54,311 nt of DNA from the NCBI GenBank assembly GCA_024280735.1, contig JAJRPO010000018.1, positions 1-54,311 on the forward strand, in the 5' to 3' direction. The stretch's first letter is position 1, and every line of letters begins with the position of its first letter. Source of the DNA: Alphaproteobacteria bacterium. GTDB lineage: Bacteria; Pseudomonadota; Alphaproteobacteria; Rhodobacterales; Rhodobacteraceae. The notes beneath the pieces were generated by a model that searched no databases, was not told the DNA's origin, and saw nothing but the letters and a program-made list of their open reading frames with translations. Below are positions 24,058 to 30,666 of this stretch, piece by piece. The position numbers were made by a program, and so were the translations under genes.

Positions 24058-25515
24058 ATGGAGAAAACAGCAGCAATCATCGGCGGCGGCGTAATCGGCG
24101 GCGGTTGGGCGGCGCGCTTTCTGCTCAACGGCTGGAATGTGCAGGTTTTTGACCCAGATCCAGCGGTTGCGCGTAAAATCGGCGAAGTGCTGGCCAATGC
24201 GCGCCACGCTTTGCCCAGCCTGTCGGATCGCGTGATGCCCCGCGAGGGAAAGTTAACTTATCACGCAACCATCGCCGAGGCGGTCACAGGGGCCAGCTAC
24301 ATTCAGGAATCAGTGCCCGAACGCCTCGACATCAAACACACCACATTCGCCGCAATCCACGCCGCCGCGTTACCGGATGCGGTAATCGGTTCCTCCACCT
24401 CCGGCTTTAAACCCTCGGAATTGGCCAAAGGTGCGGATAATGCAACACAAATTCTGGTCTGCCATCCCTTCAATCCGGTCTACCTGCTGCCCCTAATCGA
24501 GGTGGTGCCAAGCCCTGCAACCACCAAAACAACCACGGCCAAAGCCATGGAAATCCTCACGTCCGTAGGCCTGAAACCCGTCCACATCCGCGCCGAAATT
24601 GACGCCCATGTGGCGGACCGGTTCTTGGAAGCTGTCTGGAGAGAGGCCCTTTGGCTGATCAAAGACGACATCGCCACGACTGAGGAAATCGACGACATCA
24701 TCCGCTATGGTTTCGGCTTGCGCTGGGCACAAATGGGCCTGTTTGAAACTTACCGCGTGGCGGGCGGCGAGGCAGGAATGGCGCATTTCATCGAGCAATT
24801 TGGCCCCGCGCTGGCTTGGCCCTGGACCAAGCTGATGGATGTGCCAGAGCTGGATGACGCGCTGATCAAAAAAATTGCCGACCAGTCCGACGCCCAATCC
24901 GGCATGTATACAATCCGCGAACTGGAACGGGCGCGCGACAATAATCTGGTGATGATCCTGCGCGGCTTGAAAACCCAAAACTGGGGCGCGGGTGCGGTGC
25001 TTAACAACATCGATAGTGCCGCGAAATCTGCGGATGATGCCCCTGATTTGACGGGGCTGATCCGCACCTCGCACCGCACGGTTCCGCTCGACTGGATCGA
25101 TTACAACGGTCACATGACCGAATCCCGCTATCTGCACGCCTTTGCCGACGCCACCGACCGCTTCATGGAGATCATCGGCTGTGACGCGGAATACATTGCC
25201 ACCGGCGGCAGTTATTTCACCGCCGAAACCCACATTCGCCATCTGGACGAAGTCCATGCTGGCGCGGAAATTACCGTGGATACCCAATGCCTTATGGGGG
25301 CGGGTAAAAAGATGCACATCTTCCACCGCCTACAACACGCCGATGGCCGCCTGCTGGCCACGGGTGAACATATGTTGCTGCATGTCAGTCTGGAAACCCG
25401 AAAATCCAGCCCACCTGCGGCCCAAATTGAGGCAAAATTGATCGAAATCGCGCAAAATCACGCGGATATGCCAATGCCTGAAGGGGCAGGGCGCGCTATC
25501 GGGCAAGGGCGGTAA
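24058..25515 (+). CDS. cdhA: L-carnitine dehydrogenase fused to betainyl-CoA thioesterase
   Basis: A 485-residue fusion. Residues 1 to about 320 are a 3-hydroxyacyl-CoA-dehydrogenase-type enzyme (AAIIGGGVIGGGWAARFLLNGW for NAD, YIQESVPERLD, SSTSGF, VCHPFNPVYLLPLIEVV, DAHVADRFLEAVWREALWL). It oxidises L-carnitine to 3-dehydrocarnitine. From about residue 340 a hot-dog thioesterase domain follows (VPLDWIDYNGHMTESRYLHAF, TAETHIRHLDEVHAG, MHIFHRLQHADG), equivalent to CdhB, which releases glycine betaine from betainyl-CoA. Some characterised rhizobial carnitine dehydrogenases have the same C-terminal extension. With cdhC it makes a complete carnitine-to-betaine path. Confidence 0.9.
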   Translation: MEKTAAIIGGGVIGGGWAARFLLNGWNVQVFDPDPAVARKIGEVLANARHALPSLSDRVMPREGKLTYHATIAEAVTGASYIQESVPERLDIKHTTFAAIHAAALPDAVIGSSTSGFKPSELAKGADNATQILVCHPFNPVYLLPLIEVVPSPATTKTTTAKAMEILTSVGLKPVHIRAEIDAHVADRFLEAVWREALWLIKDDIATTEEIDDIIRYGFGLRWAQMGLFETYRVAGGEAGMAHFIEQFGPALAWPWTKLMDVPELDDALIKKIADQSDAQSGMYTIRELERARDNNLVMILRGLKTQNWGAGAVLNNIDSAAKSADDAPDLTGLIRTSHRTVPLDWIDYNGHMTESRYLHAFADATDRFMEIIGCDAEYIATGGSYFTAETHIRHLDEVHAGAEITVDTQCLMGAGKKMHIFHRLQHADGRLLATGEHMLLHVSLETRKSSPPAAQIEAKLIEIAQNHADMPMPEGAGRAIGQGR

Positions 25516-25669
25516 TCGTGGGCCGCGCTGCGGGGCATTTATCAAGACTACCCAACTGCGCCCATACACAGTTTTTTGTGGGCATTATAAAGTCCAAGGC
25601 TGAATGGAAAACCGACACAAAAATGTAGACAAGCCTCGACGCCTCAACCTTTCAGTGCAATGAGGGACC

Positions 25670-26575
25670 ATGGAACTCTGGATCCCCATCTCAATCGCCG
25701 CGGCCTTTAGCCAAAACTTACGCTTTATGTTGCAAAAGCACCTTAAGGCAACGGGGCTGACAACTGCGGGCGCGACCTTTTCCCGTTTCCTCTTTGCGGC
25801 CCCGCTGGCCGCCGCTTTGCTGGCATTCTACCTGTCACAAACCGGCGCGGAAATGCCCCTGACCTCCGCCCGTTTCTGGATATTTGCCTGCCTTGGCGGT
25901 GTCGCCCAAATCCTCGCCACCATGCTCGTCGTCGCCCTGTTCGCCGAACGAAATTTTGCGGTCGGTATCACGTTCAAAAAAACCGAAGTCATCCAAACTG
26001 CATTATTTGGCCTGATAATCCTCGGCGAAGGCATTTCCGGTAACGGGTTATTTGCAATAATAGTTGGTCTCGTCGGGGTGATCGTGCTGGCAGACCCGCC
26101 AAAATCCAGCGGCCTGCGCTGGCACCAGCGTATTTTCAACCGTGCCTCGGTTTACGGCCTTGGCGCCGGTGCCCTCTTCGGGTTCTCCGGTATCGCGTAT
26201 CGCGGCGCATCGCTGGCCCTCGGCGATCACGGGTTTTTCCTGCGCGCGGTGTTCACCCTGATGTGCGTCACCACATTCCAAACCATAGCCATGGCGCTGT
26301 ACTTGCGCTTTCGCGAGCCCGGTGAAATCAGCCGCGTTGCGCAGAATTGGCGCATCACCTCGCTTGTGGGCCTGACCGGAATGCTCGGCTCCCTTGGTTG
26401 GTTCACCGCATTTACCTTACAAAACGCCGCCTACGTCAAGGCGCTCGGGCAAGTCGAATTGGTGTTCACTTTTCTGGCGTCATATTTCATCTTTAAAGAA
26501 CGCAGTACCTGGCGTGAAATGGCTGGCATTGGCTTGGTCATTGTCAGCATTATTCTGTTGGTATTGGCCCTTTAA
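25670..26575 (+). CDS. DMT/EamA-family inner-membrane transporter
   Basis: A 301-residue integral membrane protein with about ten hydrophobic segments and the two-fold EamA repeat. Recognisable parts are the N-terminal IPISIAAAFSQNLRFMLQKHL, VGITFKKTEVIQTALFGLIILGE and the late YVKALGQVELVFTFLASYFIFKERSTWREMAGIGLVIVSII. Family members export or import small metabolites. It lies 154 bases after the carnitine operon, so it may or may not be part of it. It overlaps the convergent KAS III gene by 4 bases. Confidence 0.85.
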   Translation: MELWIPISIAAAFSQNLRFMLQKHLKATGLTTAGATFSRFLFAAPLAAALLAFYLSQTGAEMPLTSARFWIFACLGGVAQILATMLVVALFAERNFAVGITFKKTEVIQTALFGLIILGEGISGNGLFAIIVGLVGVIVLADPPKSSGLRWHQRIFNRASVYGLGAGALFGFSGIAYRGASLALGDHGFFLRAVFTLMCVTTFQTIAMALYLRFREPGEISRVAQNWRITSLVGLTGMLGSLGWFTAFTLQNAAYVKALGQVELVFTFLASYFIFKERSTWREMAGIGLVIVSIILLVLAL

Positions 26576-27693
26576 GTCCGGCGCACGATCACCGAGCCAA
26601 CCGAATACCCCGCCCCAAACGAGCAGATAATCCCCAAGTCCCCCGCCTCAAAATCATCCGAATATTTGGAAAAAGCGATGATTGAACCCGCAGAGGAGGT
26701 GTTGGCATAATCCTGCAAAATATTGGGTTGTTCATCCGGTTCCGGCACCCGCCCCAAAACCTTTTTGCCAATAAAATCATTCATCGCCTTATTGGCCTGA
26801 TGCAGCCACATGCGGCGCAAATCTTGCGCGCTCAACCCTTCGGCGGCTAGATGCTCGGCCATATGTTTTGACACAATCGGCAGCACCTGTTTGAACACCG
26901 TGCGCCCGTTTTGCATGAACTGCATATCGCGTCTGTCCGCCACCCCGTCCGGGCGCGACCGGCGCAGATAGCCGTTATTGTTACGAATATTATTGGAAAA
27001 CTTGGTCAGGCATTTGGTAGACAGAATATCAAAATGCCCGGGCGTGGCACCGTCTTTACGCTCAATCACCGTCGCGGTGCACACATCACCAAAGATAAAA
27101 TGGCAATCGCGGTCGCGCCATTCCAGATGGCCAGAACAGATTTCCGGATTAACCACCAGAACCGCCCGCGCGGTGCCCGCCCGCACCATATCCGCGGCGG
27201 CTTGAATACCAAAGGTCGCAGAGGAGCAGGCGACATTCATATCAAATCCAAACCCCTCAATCCCTAATAAATCCTGCACTTCAATCGCCACTGCGGGATA
27301 AGCCCGTTCCAGATTGGAGGCCGCGACGATCACAATATCGATGTCTTGCGCCGTTTTCCCCGCATCTGCCAGTGCTTTGTTACAGGCATCCAGTGCCATT
27401 TCGGCCATGATCCCCGGTTCATCATCGCCGCGTTGGCGTAACATCGGGTGCATGATCAAAGGGTCCAATATACCCGATTTATCCATTACATAGCGCTGAT
27501 GAATGCCGCTGGCAGCGACGATAAAATCGACGCTGGAATGATTTTTGGCATCGACCTCGCCAGCCTCAATCGCCGCCTTATTCTCGGCGTTGAATAAATC
27601 GGCATAGGCGTTAAACGCGATAACCAGTTCTTCGTTGGTGATGATTTCCTTGGGCGTGAAAACCCCGGTTCCCGAAATTACTGGTTGATACAT
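26572..27693 (-). CDS. β-ketoacyl-ACP synthase III family enzyme
   Basis: A 373-residue thiolase-fold condensing enzyme. The catalytic triad is visible: Cys in MNVACSSATFG, His in LHQANKAMNDF, Asn in DYANTSSAGSI. It is about 50 residues longer than housekeeping FabH because of an insertion near residues 35-80 (AYADLFNAENKAAIEAGEV and following). This marks the secondary KAS III group seen in many marine proteobacteria. A role in starting fatty acids or in a special acyl product is inferred. It is a single gene on this strand; the neighbouring LytTR regulator is 61 bases upstream and could share transcription. Confidence 0.88.
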   Translation of the reverse strand: MYQPVISGTGVFTPKEIITNEELVIAFNAYADLFNAENKAAIEAGEVDAKNHSSVDFIVAASGIHQRYVMDKSGILDPLIMHPMLRQRGDDEPGIMAEMALDACNKALADAGKTAQDIDIVIVAASNLERAYPAVAIEVQDLLGIEGFGFDMNVACSSATFGIQAAADMVRAGTARAVLVVNPEICSGHLEWRDRDCHFIFGDVCTATVIERKDGATPGHFDILSTKCLTKFSNNIRNNNGYLRRSRPDGVADRRDMQFMQNGRTVFKQVLPIVSKHMAEHLAAEGLSAQDLRRMWLHQANKAMNDFIGKKVLGRVPEPDEQPNILQDYANTSSAGSIIAFSKYSDDFEAGDLGIICSFGAGYSVGSVIVRRT

Positions 27694-27754
27694 TTTCTAC
27701 TCCCTAACATTTGGTCTAACAAGCCAGTTAGGGAAGGGGCAGGTCAAGGGGAAA

Positions 27755-28552
27755 TTAGATGATCCCCGCCTCGCGCAAGGCAGGGGAGTAACTGCGCGAC
27801 ACCGGAACGTGGCTGCCATCCGACATGTGTAGCCATATTTTCCGATTGCGTTTGATGACGCTGCTGACCTCCTCAAGGTTCACCCAGTGGGAGCGGTGCA
27901 CCTGTTGGCCGTTGCTACCAATCAGCAATTCCATGGCATCGCTCAGCCGCATCAACAGCAGCTTTGCGCCGGTTTCAGTGTGAACTTCGACATAGTGATC
28001 GGCGCTTTGCAGGCGCACCAGACGCTGCCCAGCATCTGGCCCAACCCGGCGCAATAAACCTTTAATGGCCCCCAACCGCGACACTGTACTGATCTGTTCG
28101 CGTACAACATTTGTGCCGCGCATAAAGAAAAAGAACACCGGCATCAGGAACATGCCCACCACCAGATTGAGCAGATACCAGCGGCTGTCGACTTGATGCA
28201 AAGGGCCGGTTGCCGCGTCGAATAACAGATAGGTGGCCACCAGTGATGTCGCACCTAAAGCCACACACGACAGGGACAAGACGGCAAGATGTTTAACCTG
28301 TGGCCAGCTGGGGAACATGCGATGTAATGCCAAATACCCAATTCGGTAAACCGGATACATCAATAAGAAACAAAGGCCCAATACGGCGATGTTTTTCACC
28401 GAAACAGGGCTGGTGGTTGTGATGCCCGGTGGCAATGCCTGAAACTGGGTTAAGACGACATAAAGACAACTGGCAAGCCACATAACGGCAGGCAGCGCAT
28501 GTAAAACCGCGCGATCCCGTTGTGAAAAGATAATTTTGATTCGATTTGCCAT
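27755..28552 (-). CDS. Membrane-anchored LytTR-type transcriptional regulator
   Basis: A 265-residue protein with four hydrophobic segments in residues 15-150 (for example VMWLASCLYVVLT, IAVLGLCFLLMYP, LAVLSLSCVALGATSLVATY, LLNLVVGMFLMPVFFFF). A C-terminal LytTR DNA-binding domain follows (LVRLQSADHYVEVHT, LLLMRLSDAMELL, VHRSHWVNLEEV, DGSHVPVSRSY). There is no receiver domain, so the signal is probably sensed in the membrane. Upstream lies an array of four copies of an 11-base motif at 28676-28780. Target genes are unknown; autoregulation and control of the KAS III gene are the simplest guesses. Confidence 0.88.
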   Translation of the reverse strand: MANRIKIIFSQRDRAVLHALPAVMWLASCLYVVLTQFQALPPGITTTSPVSVKNIAVLGLCFLLMYPVYRIGYLALHRMFPSWPQVKHLAVLSLSCVALGATSLVATYLLFDAATGPLHQVDSRWYLLNLVVGMFLMPVFFFFMRGTNVVREQISTVSRLGAIKGLLRRVGPDAGQRLVRLQSADHYVEVHTETGAKLLLMRLSDAMELLIGSNGQQVHRSHWVNLEEVSSVIKRNRKIWLHMSDGSHVPVSRSYSPALREAGII

Positions 28553-28675
28553 TTTTTTGTATTTTGACCCGAGAGTTTCAGAGTTTCCTTATTTTTATGG
28601 ATATTGGCGCAATAAGGTTAAAAAATGGCAAACAAAAAGCAGGAGTTGGGCAATAGCAGGGAGTTAAAGAGGCGC

Positions 28676-28780
28676 TTCGTGAAATGCACATCGAAAACGG
28701 TGTGTGTCATTTCACGAAACGCGAAAAATACTAACTTTATTGATGTGTCGTTTCACGAAGATTAGGTGCCATTTCACGCA
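28676..28780. promoter_or_regulatory. Four-site repeat array facing the LytTR gene
   Basis: Four copies of the 11-base motif C(A/G)TTTCACGAA: 28676-28686 in inverse orientation, then 28708-28718, 28749-28759 and 28770-28780 (last copy CATTTCACGCA) in direct orientation. The direct copies are 41 and 21 bases apart, that is four and two helical turns. LytTR proteins bind direct repeats at about two turns, so this is a good candidate operator for the adjacent membrane regulator, 120-230 bases upstream of its start. Confidence 0.6.
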
Positions 28781-28785
28781 TATAC

Positions 28786-28979
28786 CCTAGAAAACTAGGA
28801 AAGAATAACCGATAACAATTCTCGACAACAAGGAGCTTCGGCTCCCCTCCAAGTCAAACAGGTGCCTTCGGTGCCTACTGTGTGAGTAACAAGTAGAATA
28901 GTTTCTGGAGAGACTGATTTTAGGTTAATTCGCCCCGAGACGCACTCGTCCTGCGTCAGACAGGCAGAGCCACACACCA
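28786..28979 (+). ncRNA. Possible small structured RNA
   Basis: About 200 bases between the LytTR site array and a strong terminator, with no credible gene (a 61-codon minus-strand frame is low quality). It holds CCTAG-AAAA-CTAGG (28786-28799), GGAGC-TTCG-GCTCC (28832-28845), and GGTGCC-TTC-GGTGCC, which can pair through G-U, followed on the plus strand by the terminator at 28980-29018. UUCG-capped stems before a terminator suggest a small RNA. Its promoter is not certain and no known RNA family is recognised. Confidence 0.35.
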
Positions 28980-29018
28980 AAAAAGCCGCGCTCGGAACTG
29001 CTCCGAGCGCGGCTTTTT
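28980..29018. terminator. Strong bidirectional terminator after soeC
   Basis: AAAAAGCCGCGCTCGGA and TCCGAGCGCGGCTTTTT form a perfect 17-base-pair stem with loop ACTGC. T tracts are present on both strands. It lies 18 bases after the soeC stop on the minus strand and could also end a plus-strand transcript from the 28786-28979 region. Confidence 0.9.
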
Positions 29019-29035
29019 GTTATTCTCGGGTAAAT

Positions 29036-29917
29036 TCACCCGCGGTGTTTGTCATAATACAGACCCACCACATGTTCGGCCTCTGCAAAGAACAACCAGC
29101 GCGAGGTGAACAATCCGATGATATGCAGCGCAAGTGCTACGAACGATACCAGATGCCCCTCGGAAGTCAGCGACAAAAGGATAACCGGAATGATGCCGAT
29201 ACACAGAACCGCAATCCCGCGCAGCTTACGGGCATGTTTGCGGCCAACCTCAAAGGCAAATTCGCGCAACAGATAATTGGTCCCCGAATGTGGTGATTCC
29301 AGCAGGCGAACCTGACCCAGATTACCTAGGCCCGTGGCTGTCCCGATATTGGAACCTGCACGCCCAAAAGCCGTGTCGCCAAACACCCAGTGCAGGATTT
29401 GCACAACAGTAACCGCGACCAACAGTGCAATCGCCAGTTGGATCTGTGCGGCCATTAACGCGCCGCCGGCAACCATATAGAGTAGATACAACACAGGGGT
29501 CATTGGCTGGCTCCAGCGCGGCACCGTCTTCATTTGGGCATAGATCATTGCCGTGCAGAACACTGTTATCAAAGATAAAACCGACCCTATGATGCCCAGC
29601 AATGGCAGCCGCATATTCAGGAATATCAGGGCGGCTGCATATAACCCCATCACAACCAGCGCCAGTACAGCAAAGACGCCTTCGCGGCTGAGCCAGGATG
29701 AACGCCATTGTTTGAAAGCCTTCATTGCCCGTTGTGGATTGCCGAGGTGGAAAGTCGAAGCCAGCAAGCCACCAACCGCCAGTGCATAGGCGACAAAGAA
29801 AAAGGCGAAGGCCACCCAGCCAGTGACGGCAGGCATATCAAAGCCGAGGAAGAACAACAGCCCAAAGCCGAGGCCGGACAGGGATGTGAACAGGATGACT
29901 GAAGGTGCTGGATGCAT
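29036..29917 (-). CDS. soeC: Sulfite dehydrogenase membrane subunit SoeC (DmsC family)
   Basis: A 293-residue DmsC-type quinone-interacting membrane anchor with eight hydrophobic segments. The N-terminus reads HPAPSVILFTSLSGLGFGLL, and later parts include ATGLGNLGQVRLLESPHSGTNYLLREFAFEVGRKHA, which is typical of SoeC-like anchors. It would pass electrons from SoeB to quinone. The start forms TAATG with soeB, so the three subunits are coupled. A perfect terminator hairpin follows. The DmsABC alternative is less likely because the catalytic subunit has no Tat signal. Confidence 0.85.
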   Translation of the reverse strand: MHPAPSVILFTSLSGLGFGLLFFLGFDMPAVTGWVAFAFFFVAYALAVGGLLASTFHLGNPQRAMKAFKQWRSSWLSREGVFAVLALVVMGLYAAALIFLNMRLPLLGIIGSVLSLITVFCTAMIYAQMKTVPRWSQPMTPVLYLLYMVAGGALMAAQIQLAIALLVAVTVVQILHWVFGDTAFGRAGSNIGTATGLGNLGQVRLLESPHSGTNYLLREFAFEVGRKHARKLRGIAVLCIGIIPVILLSLTSEGHLVSFVALALHIIGLFTSRWLFFAEAEHVVGLYYDKHRG

Positions 29918-30666
29918 TAGATTTTCTCCAGAGCAGCGTCGAGCCAGCCCATAAAGCCGCCCGTATTTTCAGGAACCGGGGCCAACAGCGGCGCCAATAT
30001 GTCGATATCGCCAGAAATATCCGCCTTGGGGCGGGGTGGTAGGTAACGGTTAACCGGCTTGGTCATCAACTCCGGCATCAATTCCATCCCACCGCGTTCG
30101 GCGGTCATGATGGAAACGGCACTGTCGGGATCAGCAAAATCGCCAAAATGACGGGCTTTGGCCGGACAGGTGCGCACGCAAGACGGCTCGCGATCGATTT
30201 CCGGGATGTTTTCGTTGTAAATTCGATCCACACACAGGGTACATTTCTTCATGACACCTTCGGCAGCATCCATTTCACGTGCGCCGTAAGGGCAAGCCCA
30301 AGCGCATAATCCGCACCCGATGCAATCATCTTCATTGACGAGAACAATGCCGTCCTCGGTGCGCTTATAGCTCGCGCCCGTCGGGCAAACAGTCACACAA
30401 GGCGCGTCTTCGCAATGTAGGCAGGATTTCGGGAAATGCACGGTTTGTGCATTTTTTCCCTCTGATTTAACCTCAAATGTATGCACACGGTTCAGAAATG
30501 TGCCAACCGGGTTTTCCCCGTAGGCGTCCATGTCCGACAAAGGTGCGCCATAGTTTGACGTATTCCATTCTTTGCAGGAAATCACGCAGGCGTGGCAGCC
30601 GACGCAAATGTCCAAATCAATTACTAGGCCCAGTTTTTTCTGGGTGGAGGCTGGTAGAGTGGTCAT
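29917..30666 (-). CDS. soeB: Sulfite dehydrogenase iron-sulfur subunit SoeB
   Basis: A 249-residue ferredoxin-type electron-transfer subunit with four [4Fe-4S] motifs: CVGCHACVISCKEWN; CLHCEDAPCVTVCPTGA; CIGCGLCAWACPYGA; and CTLCVDRI with CVRTCPAKA. No signal peptide, so it stays in the cytoplasm with SoeA. It joins soeA by TAATG and soeC by TAATG, indicating strict coexpression. The C-terminal tail ends in a Trp-containing helix that probably contacts the membrane subunit. Confidence 0.88.
   Translation of the reverse strand: MTTLPASTQKKLGLVIDLDICVGCHACVISCKEWNTSNYGAPLSDMDAYGENPVGTFLNRVHTFEVKSEGKNAQTVHFPKSCLHCEDAPCVTVCPTGASYKRTEDGIVLVNEDDCIGCGLCAWACPYGAREMDAAEGVMKKCTLCVDRIYNENIPEIDREPSCVRTCPAKARHFGDFADPDSAVSIMTAERGGMELMPELMTKPVNRYLPPRPKADISGDIDILAPLLAPVPENTGGFMGWLDAALEKI

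Noticed and set aside
24493..25326. 277-codon minus-strand frame inside the carnitine dehydrogenase fusion
   Set aside because: Antisense to a well-supported two-domain enzyme; sequence shows no recognisable fold.
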